A DNA stretch of 64,000 bases from Flavobacterium swingsii (GCF_900111965.1 NZ_FOJT01000004.1:62001-126000); one strand, 5' to 3'. Positions 1 through 9,312 are shown, counted from the first letter of the stretch. Notes: generated from the sequence alone by a model not told the origin. Numbers and translations: made by a program.

Positions 1-1
1 T

Positions 2-271
2 AAACTTAGATATTTAGACGCTCAACGAACTGGTTATTTCTGGTTAGGAGCAACCTATCGTTTCCTTAACGACCAACCGATGAAACCACTTACTGTGGGG
101 CCAATGTTAGGTATCAAAAAAGGAGGTTTTTATATGGGTTATTCGTACCAATTAACACTAAACGAATTAGCAGCCTATAACTCAGGAACACACATGGTAA
201 CCTTAGGTTTCGATTTCTTACAAAAAGCAAGCAATTGTCCTTGTACCCAAAAAGAAAACAATGACGAATAG
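2..271 (+). CDS. PorP/SprF-family outer-membrane protein, C-terminal part
   Basis: The reading frame is open from the window edge to a TAA at 269-271, so only the last 89 residues are present and the true start lies upstream. The visible part alternates short strands and turns (YFWLGATYRF, KGGFYMGYSYQL, HMVTLGFDFL) as expected for the closing strands of an outer-membrane beta-barrel. It ends with the aromatic-rich GFDF strand and a short Cys-containing tail seen in PorP/SprF proteins, which are linked to type IX secretion and gliding. The assignment rests on this C-terminal pattern only. Another barrel of the same fold is possible. Confidence 0.6.
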   Translation, partial: KLRYLDAQRTGYFWLGATYRFLNDQPMKPLTVGPMLGIKKGGFYMGYSYQLTLNELAAYNSGTHMVTLGFDFLQKASNCPCTQKENNDE

Positions 272-293
272 GTTTTTGAATAATTAAAAACAA

Positions 294-364
294 TTTGAAC
301 CATTAAATTATTAAGTCAAATTAAGTAAAGCACTTAACATTTCTTAATAATTTAATGGTTCAAA
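294..364. repeat. Long perfect inverted repeat between porP-like gene and pgk
   Basis: Positions 294-315 and 343-364 are perfect 22-nt inverted complements. A second small stem (TTAAGT 321-326 with ACTTAA 332-337) lies in the loop. The stem is AT-rich and has no T-run after it, so it is not a classical intrinsic terminator. It may fold in the mRNA or be a dispersed flavobacterial intergenic palindrome. Confidence 0.75.
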
Positions 365-396
365 ATTTATATAACAACAAGTAATAGCATAACAGA

Positions 397-1584
397 ATGA
401 AAACAATATACGACTTCAACTTCCATAATAAAAAAGCCCTAATAAGAGTAGATTTTAATGTTCCCTTAAATGAAAGCCACCACGTTACCGATGCGACTCG
501 TATTGAAGCTGCAAAACCTACAATCGACAAAATCCTTGCTGATGGTGGAAGCGTAATCCTAATGTCACATTTAGGAAGACCAAAAGGAGTTCAAGCTCAG
601 TTTTCATTAAAACATATTGTTGCTAAAGTATCCCAAATTTTAGGAGTTTCAGTTCAGTTTGCTTCCAATTGTATTGGTGAAGAAGCAGAAAATGCAGCAT
701 CAGATTTAAAACCAGGAGAGGTTTTATTATTAGAGAACCTTCGTTTTTATGAAGAAGAAGAAGCTGGTGATATCGAATTTTCGAAAAAACTAGCCAAACT
801 GGGTGATATTTATGTCAATGATGCCTTTGGGACAGCACACAGAGCACATGCTTCGACGACAATAATTGCACAATTTTTCCCTAATGATAAATGTTTCGGA
901 GCGCTTTTAGCCAAAGAGATAGAAAGTTTAAATAAAGTACTTAAAAATAGCGAAAAACCAGTTACAGCAGTTTTGGGTGGAAGCAAAGTTTCCTCAAAAA
1001 TTACAGTAATTGAAAATATTCTAGACAAAGTAGATCACATGATTATTGGAGGTGGAATGACTTTTACTTTTGTAAAAGCATTGGGCGGAAAAATAGGAAA
1101 TTCACTTTGTGAAGATGATAAAATGGAATTGGCTTTAGAAATTTTGCGTTTGGCGAAAGAAAAAAATGTACAAATTCACCTTCCGGTCGATGTTGTTGCT
1201 GCCAATGCATTTTCTAATGAAGCAGAAACTCAAATTATCGATATCAATACTATTCCCGACGGTTGGCAAGGACTTGATGCTGGACCAAGATCCTTAGAAA
1301 GCATCAAAGAAGTAATATTAGCATCAAAAACGATACTTTGGAACGGACCTTTAGGTGTTTTCGAAATGTCAAATTTCGCAAACGGAACCATCCAATTAGG
1401 TGAATTTATTGCCGAAGCTACTCAAAACGGAGCGTTCTCGCTTGTGGGCGGAGGCGATAGCGTTGCAGCAGTAAAACAATTTGGTTTTGAAGACAAGATG
1501 AGTTACGTTTCTACAGGCGGTGGCGCCATGTTAGAAATGTTAGAAGGAAGAGTTTTACCAGGAATTGCAGCTATTTTAGACTAA
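397..1584 (+). CDS. pgk: Phosphoglycerate kinase
   Basis: Glycolytic/gluconeogenic cytosolic enzyme that transfers phosphate between 1,3-bisphosphoglycerate and ADP. The 395-residue length is normal for bacterial PGK. Visible family motifs, in order, are RVDFNVPL near the N-terminus, SHLGRPKG, the NLRFYEEE segment, [15 protein letters not shown] in the N-domain substrate region, [25 protein letters not shown] and the nucleotide-site VGGGDSVAA followed by [11 protein letters not shown]. The ATG at 397 places the first conserved block about 17 residues in, as in homologues. It stands alone between the hairpin at 294-364 and the promoter of the next gene. Confidence 0.97.
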   Translation: MKTIYDFNFHNKKALIRVDFNVPLNESHHVTDATRIEAAKPTIDKILADGGSVILMSHLGRPKGVQAQFSLKHIVAKVSQILGVSVQFASNCIGEEAENAASDLKPGEVLLLENLRFYEEEEAGDIEFSKKLAKLGDIYVNDAFGTAHRAHASTTIIAQFFPNDKCFGALLAKEIESLNKVLKNSEKPVTAVLGGSKVSSKITVIENILDKVDHMIIGGGMTFTFVKALGGKIGNSLCEDDKMELALEILRLAKEKNVQIHLPVDVVAANAFSNEAETQIIDINTIPDGWQGLDAGPRSLESIKEVILASKTILWNGPLGVFEMSNFANGTIQLGEFIAEATQNGAFSLVGGGDSVAAVKQFGFEDKMSYVSTGGGAMLEMLEGRVLPGIAAILD

Positions 1585-1607
1585 AAAACACAACTTTAAC
1601 AATATTT

Positions 1608-1640
1608 TTGCTTTTTTTCCGTTTTAAGATTTTATGTTTG
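1608..1640 (+). promoter_or_regulatory. Bacteroidota-type promoter for the LysM transglycosylase gene
   Basis: TTG at 1608-1610, a 22-nt spacer and TATGTTTG at 1633-1640 match the Bacteroidota primary sigma consensus TTG-N17-23-TAnnTTTG. Transcription would begin just after 1640. This argues against the upstream ATG at 1634 and for translation from 1691 or 1694. Confidence 0.65.
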
Positions 1641-1690
1641 CACCCAAATCGCAACGTATTGAAATACAATGTTTTATAAAACCTACTGTT

Positions 1691-3793
1691 ATGATGAATA
1701 AAAAATTTGCTTTTTTACTGTTTCTATTTTCAGTCACAAATATATTCGCTCAAGATATTGTTTCACACGATTCTATAAAAAAACCAGAGCTAAAACTCTC
1801 CTTTTTAGACTCGCTAAAAACCACTTACGTGATAGACGAAATGTCTGCTTGCGTAGATGAAAAATGTTTTGCAGAACTTACAAATCAAGATATCTCTCAG
1901 GAATTATTAGCCGATTTTAAAAATATTGATTTAGATAAAACGGTCGATTTCGAATTATCAACAGAACTCTTGAAAGAAAGACTGAGATTAATGGACGAGA
2001 AATCGCCGTTTAATATCGAATATAATGTTGGTTTAGAAAACATTATCAAATCATTTCTAAAAAATAGAAAACGTTCTTACGAGCGACTAATGGGAATTTC
2101 TAAATACTATTTCCCAATGTTCGAAGAAGCGATGGCAAGATATAACGTGCCATTAGAAATAAAATATCTGGCCATTGTCGAATCTGCATTAAACCCAAAA
2201 GCCGTTTCCCGTATGGGTGCAACAGGTTTGTGGCAGTTTATGTACGAGACCGGAAAACAATACAAACTAGATGTAAATTCTTATGTAGACGAACGTAGCG
2301 ATGCACTAAAAGCAAGCGATGCGGCAGCGCAATATATGAGGAATATGTACAAAATTTTTGGCGATTGGGAACTGGTATTGGCTTCTTATAATTCGGGAGC
2401 AGGAAATGTAACCAAAGCCATTCGTCGTTCGGGCGGACACCAGAATTTTTGGAATATTAAGAAATTTCTACCAAAAGAAACAGCAGCTTATGTTCCTATG
2501 TTTCTAGCTACGATGTATATTTTCGAATACCATAAAGAACACGGAATTGTGCCTGACAAAACAGTTGTAAATCATTTTGCTACCGATACGATTGCTATAA
2601 AAAGCAAAATGTCGTTCAAACAAATTTCGGCATTGTTAGATATGCCAGAAGCTCAGATAGAGTTCCTAAATCCTTCATACAAAATGAAAGTCATTCCGTA
2701 TGTGACGAACGAAACTCACTTTTTGTGTTTACCAAAAGATAAAATTGCCATTTTTGCTTCAAACGAAGACAAGATGTATGCTTATGTAAATTATCAAGAG
2801 AAAAACAGAGAAAGACCTTTTGCAGCAAAACCTAAAGTTAAGATTGTTAAAGATTCTATTTCTGGAAATGAAAATATAGAAGAAGCTTTGGTAGAAACCA
2901 AAACGATTATGAAAAACGTTTCTAGAACTAAATTTTATAAAGTAAAAAGAGGAGATAACCTTAGTGATATTGCCGACAAATACAATGTTGCTATGTCTGA
3001 TTTAAAAAAATGGAATCACCTAAAAAGCAATAAAGTACAACAAGGTAAAAGCCTAAAAATTATTACCGAAGACAGAATTGCAGTAGTTCAGAAAGTTAAA
3101 AAACCAAAAGCTATTTTAGAAACTAAAGTAGAACCAAAACCAGAATCAACAGAAGAAAAAGCAGTTGCTGTTCTTGATAAACCAGTTTCTAAAAAAGAAA
3201 TAGTTAAAAAGGAAATAGTTAAAAAACCAGAATTAACAGAAGAAAAAGAAGTCGTTGCTAACGAACACATTGTAAAACAAGGAGAAAACCTAACCAGCAT
3301 CGCAAAAGAACATAGATTGTATGTTGCCGATTTGAAAAAATGGAACAACCTAAAAGACGGAAATATCAAATTGGGTGACAAACTAAAACTTTCTAACGCG
3401 CCAGTTGTTGCTGTTGCAGATGAAGAGGCAAAACCAAGTACGGAAACTACTTTTTATACCATCAAAAAAGGAGATAATATTTCATTAATTGCTAAAAACA
3501 ATAACGTTACTGTTGATGATTTAAAAGAATGGAATAACTTAGATAATAATGTTGTAAAAGTAGGAGAGAAGCTAAAAATCGAAAAAACAGCAGAAGTTAT
3601 TGCCGAAGTTTCTAAGAAAGACACTAAGAAAAAAGACAAATACCAAGAACAAAAATTATATGTGGTACAAAAAGGAGATTCATTATTTAGTATTTCTCAA
3701 AAGCACCACACCACAGTTGCGGATATTAAAAAACTAAACGGAATAAAAGATGAAAACCTGCAACCAGGAATGAAACTTAAAATAAAAGCATAA
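1691..3793 (+). CDS. Lytic transglycosylase with four LysM repeats (MltD-like)
   Basis: Predicted exported peptidoglycan-cleaving enzyme. From the ATG at 1691 (ATG 1694 equally possible) it has a signal peptide (NKKFAFLLFLFSVTNIFAQ). The SLT/GH23 domain at about residues 130-280 carries the catalytic-Glu block IVESALNPKAVSRMGATGLWQF and ASYNSGAGNV. Four LysM modules follow, each with a YxVKxGDxLxxIAxxxxV core, at about residues 415-460, 525-570, 600-640 and 655-700, separated by Lys/Glu/Pro-rich linkers. LysM modules bind glycan strands. A longer frame opens at 1634 but overlaps the promoter. A strong terminator follows directly. Confidence 0.9.
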   Translation: MMNKKFAFLLFLFSVTNIFAQDIVSHDSIKKPELKLSFLDSLKTTYVIDEMSACVDEKCFAELTNQDISQELLADFKNIDLDKTVDFELSTELLKERLRLMDEKSPFNIEYNVGLENIIKSFLKNRKRSYERLMGISKYYFPMFEEAMARYNVPLEIKYLAIVESALNPKAVSRMGATGLWQFMYETGKQYKLDVNSYVDERSDALKASDAAAQYMRNMYKIFGDWELVLASYNSGAGNVTKAIRRSGGHQNFWNIKKFLPKETAAYVPMFLATMYIFEYHKEHGIVPDKTVVNHFATDTIAIKSKMSFKQISALLDMPEAQIEFLNPSYKMKVIPYVTNETHFLCLPKDKIAIFASNEDKMYAYVNYQEKNRERPFAAKPKVKIVKDSISGNENIEEALVETKTIMKNVSRTKFYKVKRGDNLSDIADKYNVAMSDLKKWNHLKSNKVQQGKSLKIITEDRIAVVQKVKKPKAILETKVEPKPESTEEKAVAVLDKPVSKKEIVKKEIVKKPELTEEKEVVANEHIVKQGENLTSIAKEHRLYVADLKKWNNLKDGNIKLGDKLKLSNAPVVAVADEEAKPSTETTFYTIKKGDNISLIAKNNNVTVDDLKEWNNLDNNVVKVGEKLKIEKTAEVIAEVSKKDTKKKDKYQEQKLYVVQKGDSLFSISQKHHTTVADIKKLNGIKDENLQPGMKLKIKA

Positions 3794-3822
3794 AAAAAGG
3801 GAATCGTGAGATTCCCTTTTTT
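3793..3822 (+). terminator. Rho-independent terminator
   Basis: A 13-bp stem (3793-3805 with 3810-3822) with loop GTGA. The upstream arm starts with a run of A and the downstream arm ends in a run of T, so it may work in both directions. It starts at the last base of the transglycosylase stop codon. Confidence 0.85.
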
Positions 3823-3857
3823 GTTATATTTGTAGTAAACAAATCTCACGTTTTTTT

Positions 3858-3940
3858 GTCAGGTTGAGCGGAGTCGAAACTCTTCTCTCCTTCGACTTTA
3901 GCCCGTCTTGAGCAAAGACGAAAGGCTCAGGAAGACAACA
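3858..3940. repeat. Mosaic intergenic repeat with GTTGAGCGGAGTCGAA element
   Basis: This intergenic stretch contains GTCAGGTTGAGCGGAGTCG, then CTCCTTCGACTTTAGCCCG and CTTGAGCAAAGACGAAAGG. Sequences of the GTTGAGCGGAGTCGAA type recur between genes in many flavobacterial genomes. The identification is from memory of that pattern. Only one copy is in this window. Confidence 0.45.
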
Positions 3941-3981
3941 ATATGAATTATTTATTTCATCAAATCAAGCATAGTTCGCCC

Positions 3982-4434
3982 ATGTCATTATCATTCAAAA
4001 TTAAGCCGTTTAAAGAACTTTCTATTCAAGAATTATACGAAATACTAAGATTGCGAAGCGAAGTCTTTATAGTCGAGCAAAACTGTGTTTATCAAGACAT
4101 AGACAATAAAGATCAGAAAGCATTACACGTTTTGGGTTATTATAACGACAAATTGGCTGCTTATTGCCGATTGTTTGATGCTGGTGATTATTTTGACAAT
4201 GCTTCGATAGGACGTGTTATTGTGGCACAAAAATTCCGTGATAAGAAATGGGGAAACAATCTTATGATTGAAGCTATTGCTGGAGTAAAAGAATATTTTG
4301 GTAAAAACCAAATCACAATTTCTGCCCAAATGTATTTGCAAAAATTTTACGAAAGTCATGGTTTTACTAAAACTTCCGAAATGTATTTGGAGGATGATAT
4401 TGAACATATTGAGATGAAAATATTTCAGAATTAA
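3982..4434 (+). CDS. elaA: ElaA-like GNAT N-acetyltransferase
   Basis: A 150-residue GCN5-related acetyltransferase of the ElaA type. Visible are ELYEILRLRSEVFIVEQNC followed by YQDIDNKD near the N-terminus, the central beta-strand/turn ASIGRVIVAQKFRDKKWG where acetyl-CoA pyrophosphate binds, and the C-terminal FYESHGFTKTSEMYLEDDIEH block. An in-frame ATG lies 39 bases upstream at 3943. I prefer 3982 because family similarity begins there and 3943 abuts the intergenic repeat. The last ~113 bases are duplicated at 9188-9300. The substrate is unknown. Confidence 0.85.
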   Translation: MSLSFKIKPFKELSIQELYEILRLRSEVFIVEQNCVYQDIDNKDQKALHVLGYYNDKLAAYCRLFDAGDYFDNASIGRVIVAQKFRDKKWGNNLMIEAIAGVKEYFGKNQITISAQMYLQKFYESHGFTKTSEMYLEDDIEHIEMKIFQN

Positions 4435-4558
4435 AACAGTTAATAAAAGAGTATACTTGCACTTTATCGATAAAACATACTTTTAGTCGATTGTTTTTTG
4501 AACTGTCTCTATTTATAAAATCGATTTGGAGATAAATTTATATATTCGCGAAAAAAAC

Positions 4559-5464
4559 ATGAAAACAAGACAGATTTTACTTACAAGCTTACTAATATTA
4601 TCTTTTTCATTTACTAATGCACAAGACGTTCAGTCAGACGAGTTCGCAGTCAGCGGTGGTCAAGGGGCTGCAGGTGTAACAACTGGAACTGGATTCAACA
4701 CTTTTTATGGATTTAAATCTGGTACAGAAAAAAGCGAACTCAATACTTTCATAGGAGCTCTTTCGGGTTCTGGCAGCAGCAGTACTTCTAGTGATTTCTT
4801 CGGATATCAATCAGGGTTAAGCTCAGAAGGAAAAGGCAATTTATTTCTTGGAACAAATTCAGGGGCTAGTTCTAATGGAAATGAAAACATTCTAATAGGT
4901 CAAAATACTGGTTTTGGATTAATAGGTTCAAAAAATATTTTAATAGGGCCTCAAATTAGTGAATATCAACTTGATAATAATTTAATTATCGATAACGGTA
5001 TAGACAAAAATCCATTAATATGGGGAGATTTTGAAAAAAACCAATTAAAATTCCATGCTAAAGTAGGTGTTGGCTATGCTTTTGAAAATTATCCAACATA
5101 TGCTGGAGGAGTAGATGTTTCTAAATACAATTTATTTGTAAAAGGCGGTATTCTTACTGAGGAAGTTAGAGTAAATTTAAAAATAAACTGGGCGGATTAT
5201 GTTTTCAACAAAGATTATAAATTGGCAACACTTAGCGAAGTTGAAAAACATATTCAACAAAACGGGCATTTAAAAAATGTTCCTTCTGCAAAAGAAGTAG
5301 CAGCTAATGGTATAGAAGTAGGTCAAATCATCAACATTCAACAAGAAAAAATTGAAGAATTAACTTTGTATATTATTGATCAAAACAAAACCAACGAAAA
5401 ACAAAGCAAAGAAATTGAAGAGCTAAAAGTTTTAGTAAAAAGCTTAGTTGAGAAAAATAAGTAA
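4559..5464 (+). CDS. Secreted tail-fibre-like / head-repeat surface protein
   Basis: 301 residues with a signal peptide (KTRQILLTSLLILSFSFTNAQ). The middle holds repeated NTFYGFKSG, NTFIGALSG, NLFLGTNSG and NILIGQNTG motifs, the short beta-turn repeats found in trimeric fibre or adhesin heads. The C-terminus has a conserved block (WADYVFNKDYKLATLSEVEKH, then GHLKNVPSAKEV) common in flavobacterial tail-fibre-like proteins. A coiled-coil-prone Glu/Lys tail (about residues 260-301) ends the protein. The ATG at 4559 is chosen because an upstream in-frame ATG (4526) would precede the signal peptide with charged residues. It probably forms an operon with the next gene, 24 bp away. Confidence 0.7.
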   Translation: MKTRQILLTSLLILSFSFTNAQDVQSDEFAVSGGQGAAGVTTGTGFNTFYGFKSGTEKSELNTFIGALSGSGSSSTSSDFFGYQSGLSSEGKGNLFLGTNSGASSNGNENILIGQNTGFGLIGSKNILIGPQISEYQLDNNLIIDNGIDKNPLIWGDFEKNQLKFHAKVGVGYAFENYPTYAGGVDVSKYNLFVKGGILTEEVRVNLKINWADYVFNKDYKLATLSEVEKHIQQNGHLKNVPSAKEVAANGIEVGQIINIQQEKIEELTLYIIDQNKTNEKQSKEIEELKVLVKSLVEKNK

Positions 5465-5488
5465 TCATTAAATTTTAAAATAAATAAA

Positions 5489-8400
5489 ATGAAAAACTTA
5501 TATATTTTTCTGCTCTTATTGATAGGAGTTGTTGGTTTTGGGCAAAACACTAAGGAAATAGATAGCATAAAGACTAATACTTTATTTGATCATTATGGAA
5601 ACAAATATAACCCTGCAGATATTAAAATTAACAAAAATGTAAATAGTGCAAATAATAGAGGTGCATTATTGTGCTCTACATCAATGTTTAATCTGTATTT
5701 TGATGCAGGTAGTGGTATGGAAATACTTGGCAACACGACTCATGATGCCAGAAGAGAAGTGGTTTGTCAGGTCTTTCAAGATTTAACAAATTTTATTAAT
5801 TCACCTTTAAAAAACCCTTCAAACACAGCTAAAGTTAATATATGGATAAGAAACATTAATAATGTTACTGGTTTTCCAACTCCAGCTGAAACGAGTAATG
5901 TTTTGGGTTTAGCATCTAGTTTTTATTCAATAGCTGGTTCCCCTTATAACTTTACTGGACCCATTGCAGATGGTGAGATATGGAAAACAATAAATAGCGG
6001 TAGGGATTCTTATACAAGCACTTTATATTTAGCATCTCCAGAAATTGACGGCTCTATTTTAGAAAGTGGTTTTTATCATGGTATGATGGCTTTTAATTTT
6101 GACAATTTATCAAATAACTGGCATACTAATTTGGGGACGAATGCACCATTAGATTCATTAGATTTATATAGTGTTGTTTTGCATGAAGTTACACATGCTT
6201 TGGGTTTTGTAAGCTTAATAAATCATGATGGCACTTCAAAACTTACTGGCAAAAGAGCCTATAGTAGGTATGATAGATTTCTAAAAGATACTAATGATAA
6301 TTTTTTGATTGATGATAATGATCATAGTTGTTCTATGTACAATTATAAGTTTAATATAAATTCAAATGTTAATTCTTTGCATCCTGGTTGTGGTTTGCCT
6401 AATGGTGTTTTTAATGGAAATACGGATCATACTATCTGTGGCAATGCTATACAGTATGTTGGAAGGTCAACAGTTCCAGTTTACACACCAGTTTGTTATG
6501 AAAATGGGAGTAGTTTAAGTCATTTTGAGGACGAAGTATATCCAACTTGTAATCCAGCAAATAATAATAACTACTTTGTAATGAGTAATGCTATTGGATC
6601 TGCAAGTACTAAAAGATTTTTGAAAACAGAGGAGCGCAATGTCTTATTAGATATAGGATATAGTGTAAATATGACATATGGAAATGCAGCTCAAAATAGC
6701 TATATAGATTATAATTCTACATTTGTTAATAATAATATAGTAGCGGGTATCAATGATGGACTTAATAGTGTTAACCAAACTTTCGATTTCTCTGGAGATT
6801 TAAATCAGAATATACTAATTACTGGGATATTACTTAATGATTTTACAAATTTGAATTCTAGTGATTTTAACACAAACGATATTCAAAATTTAAGATTTGA
6901 ATGCTTAGAAGAATTAGTAAATTATAATTATAATAATTTAAATGACTATGTTGGAACCGCAGGAGTTTTATCAACTACATCTGGGGATTCAAATACAAAT
7001 ATAACTTATCAGAGTAATAGCCCTGGAATGCATTTGTTAAGATATGTGCCATATAATTTCATCACACAACAAAGAGGAAATCTAACTTACATTTATGTTC
7101 ATGTAAATGACAATACGAATTGTGCAATTGTACCACCTAATAATAATTTAGTGTATAATGGTGATTTTGAACAATATTCTTTGGTTCCTAGCAATCTTTC
7201 ACAAATTAATAGAGCTTGTGGTTGGAAGCAAGTTGGTTTTGCCTCACCAGATTATTTTCATAACCAAGCGCCTATTTCTAGAGTGGATATTCCATGTAAT
7301 GAATTAGGATATCAAGATGTTAAAAATGGCATAGGTAATTCTTATGCGGGTATGATGAATATTAGTGAGTATTATACCTTTTATTATGGAGGATTATTGC
7401 CTTACGACGAAACAATAAGTACAAAATTAGTTACGTCATTATTGCCTAATACCACATATCAATTATGTTTTGATGTTTCTTTAGCAGAAGGGGCAAGTTT
7501 GTTTGCAATGAAATTTCAGGCTTATTTAAGTCAATCAGAAATTCCAGCCACTTATAGCGTGGGTAATATACCGATTACTAATCCTAGCATGTTATTCACT
7601 AATTCTTCTTTTTCTACTACTGCAGATGATGGGTCAGATCTTACAAATGGTTGGGAAAGAGTTTCATTCACATTTACAACAGGAGCTATTTCTGGCGAAC
7701 AATATTTATATATTGGAGGCCTTAAAGATGTGCAATATATACAAAGGACACCTGGAGCATCCTTACCTGGTTGTTCCAATGTTAATTATAACGTTTCAGG
7801 CCCTAATTTTAATAAAGCCGCATACTATTATGTAGATAATGTTAGTTTAATTCCTTATACACAACCAATATTAAACTTACCAAATCAAGTATGTAGTACA
7901 ACTATTATTTCTAATCTTAATAATTATTTAGTTCCGGCTATGTCTGATGGTACATTTTCAGGACAAGGGGTAGTTAATAATGGAGGTGTTTACTCATTTG
8001 ATGCAACTATTGCTGGAATAGGTTCGCATACTATATCTTATTCAAATAATTCTGGTTGTGGGACATTAGTTAGTGATGTGATTACTGTTGTAAATGCAAC
8101 AGGTGTTATCCCAGAATTTGATGGCTACGGAATCATTTGTAGCGGAGAAACATTACCTCCTTTGCCAACGACTTCAAACAATGGAATTACAGGATTATGG
8201 GATCTCGAATTAAGTAATACGATAACACAGACTTATACTTTTACTCCAACAGATGGGCAATGTGCGACACCATATACTATGACCATTATTGTTGATCCAA
8301 AGGTAGTTCCAACTTTTACCCCAATTGTTCCAATTTGTTTTGAAGGTGTTCTAAATCCATTGCCAACAACTTCAAACAATGGAATCACAGGAACATGGTT

Positions 8401-9007
8401 GACAGCATTAAATAATACGGCGACAACTACATATACTTTTGCGCCAAGTATTGGTTTTTGCGCCACAAACGCAACAATAACCATTGAAGTGTTACTAGAA
8501 AATGATCCAGCTTGTAATAATAGTTGTGTAGGTGATTTGACACTGTCAGATCCAGAATTTGCAACGCCTGTAACGCATCAGGTTCAGGATTGGATATTAA
8601 CAAATGATACTTACACAGTATCAAGTGGACAAGATGTAAACATGACAGCTGGGAATTTCATTCATTTGAAACCCAACAGTCATATTAAATCTGGATCTGT
8701 TTTTCTTGCAAAAATTCAAAGTTGCGTAACTGCAAAAATTGCTGTTCAAGAGGCTGAATATATCCAAAACAATGGGGTTGTTGTATATCCAAACCCAACA
8801 AATGAATTGGTAACAATTTCATCAGAGAATGCGATGATTAGATCGATGATCATTTCTTCAATGGAAGGAAAAACGGTTTATGAGAGTAACATTATCAATG
8901 CAAAATCACATCAATTAAATATTAGTAATTATAAAGTAGGTATGTATATGTTGGTTGTTAAAACAGCTGATGGAAAAATAACGTACCAAAAATTAATTAA
9001 AAACTAA
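5489..9007 (+). CDS. T9SS-exported zinc metalloprotease-like multidomain protein
   Basis: 1172 residues, Asn/Ser/Thr-rich. A signal peptide (KNLYIFLLLLIGVVGFGQ) is followed by a region with HEVTHALGF at residues 232-240, an HExxHxxGF zinc-protease signature; the third zinc ligand is not assigned. Next comes a beta-rich segment starting NLVYNGDFEQ (about 550-790), which resembles carbohydrate-binding-like modules. Two related Ig-like repeats (each containing LPTTSNNGITG, about 880-1010) follow, then a Cys-containing DLTLSDPEFA domain. The C-terminal type A T9SS sorting domain begins VVYPNPTNELVTIS and ends KITYQKLIKN. Predicted cell-surface or secreted protease; substrate unknown. Confidence 0.8.
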   Translation: MKNLYIFLLLLIGVVGFGQNTKEIDSIKTNTLFDHYGNKYNPADIKINKNVNSANNRGALLCSTSMFNLYFDAGSGMEILGNTTHDARREVVCQVFQDLTNFINSPLKNPSNTAKVNIWIRNINNVTGFPTPAETSNVLGLASSFYSIAGSPYNFTGPIADGEIWKTINSGRDSYTSTLYLASPEIDGSILESGFYHGMMAFNFDNLSNNWHTNLGTNAPLDSLDLYSVVLHEVTHALGFVSLINHDGTSKLTGKRAYSRYDRFLKDTNDNFLIDDNDHSCSMYNYKFNINSNVNSLHPGCGLPNGVFNGNTDHTICGNAIQYVGRSTVPVYTPVCYENGSSLSHFEDEVYPTCNPANNNNYFVMSNAIGSASTKRFLKTEERNVLLDIGYSVNMTYGNAAQNSYIDYNSTFVNNNIVAGINDGLNSVNQTFDFSGDLNQNILITGILLNDFTNLNSSDFNTNDIQNLRFECLEELVNYNYNNLNDYVGTAGVLSTTSGDSNTNITYQSNSPGMHLLRYVPYNFITQQRGNLTYIYVHVNDNTNCAIVPPNNNLVYNGDFEQYSLVPSNLSQINRACGWKQVGFASPDYFHNQAPISRVDIPCNELGYQDVKNGIGNSYAGMMNISEYYTFYYGGLLPYDETISTKLVTSLLPNTTYQLCFDVSLAEGASLFAMKFQAYLSQSEIPATYSVGNIPITNPSMLFTNSSFSTTADDGSDLTNGWERVSFTFTTGAISGEQYLYIGGLKDVQYIQRTPGASLPGCSNVNYNVSGPNFNKAAYYYVDNVSLIPYTQPILNLPNQVCSTTIISNLNNYLVPAMSDGTFSGQGVVNNGGVYSFDATIAGIGSHTISYSNNSGCGTLVSDVITVVNATGVIPEFDGYGIICSGETLPPLPTTSNNGITGLWDLELSNTITQTYTFTPTDGQCATPYTMTIIVDPKVVPTFTPIVPICFEGVLNPLPTTSNNGITGTWLTALNNTATTTYTFAPSIGFCATNATITIEVLLENDPACNNSCVGDLTLSDPEFATPVTHQVQDWILTNDTYTVSSGQDVNMTAGNFIHLKPNSHIKSGSVFLAKIQSCVTAKIAVQEAEYIQNNGVVVYPNPTNELVTISSENAMIRSMIISSMEGKTVYESNIINAKSHQLNISNYKVGMYMLVVKTADGKITYQKLIKN

Positions 9008-9012
9008 TTTTA

Positions 9013-9187
9013 AAACGAGGTTGTCCAAAAATAGGCTGAACCCAAAAGGTTAGACAAATTTATAATTAATTTTGATAATGATGAGCTCGATATTGTATCG
9101 AGCTCATTTTGTTTAATTCTTACATTATTGTAAAGTGTATTGTTTGATTCCACTTTTAGTTCTTCTAATGTTCTGAACTTTTTATAT
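9013..9187 (-). mobile_element. Possible remnant of an IS3-type transposase 3' end
   Basis: Read on the minus strand, this stretch encodes FRTLEELKVE and then LYNNVRIKQNEL. This resembles the C-terminal (F)xxLEELK...YYNNxRI...L pattern of IS3-family transposases but is shortened and degenerate. It is followed by sequence that looks like an element end. No complete transposase, second end or target duplication is visible. The protein resemblance is short, so the call is tentative. The remnant sits exactly at the junction between the T9SS island and the truncated elaA copy. Confidence 0.35.
9081..9110 (+). terminator. Terminator-like hairpin after the metalloprotease gene
   Basis: A perfect 12-bp stem (9081-9092 with 9096-9107) with a 3-nt loop (TTG), followed by TTTGTTT. 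It lies inside the degenerate IS-like stretch and may have arrived with it. Confidence 0.55.
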
Positions 9188-9312
9188 AAAACCAAATCAC
9201 AATTTCTGCCCAAATGTACTTACAGAAATTCTACGAAAGTCATGGTTTTACTAAAACTTCCGAAATGTATTTGGAGGATGATATTGAACATATTGAGATG
9301 AAAAAATCTTAA
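9188..9312 (+). pseudogene. Truncated second copy of the elaA 3' end
   Basis: Positions 9188-9300 align without gaps to 4304-4416 of elaA. Only four differences occur (9219, 9222, 9225, 9231), clustered and all in third codon positions, so the encoded peptide is identical until the last residues. The copy then ends MKKS-stop (TAA 9310-9312), whereas the complete gene ends MKIFQN-stop. There is no start codon and the first ~107 codons are missing. Its stop overlaps that of the convergent OmpA gene by a few bases, suggesting this was the original elaA 3' end at this locus. Confidence 0.85.

Noticed and set aside
9010..9213. Minus-strand ORF of 67 codons over the island junction
   Set aside because: It begins inside the elaA fragment and runs through a palindrome. 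It is better explained as a transposase remnant than as an intact gene.
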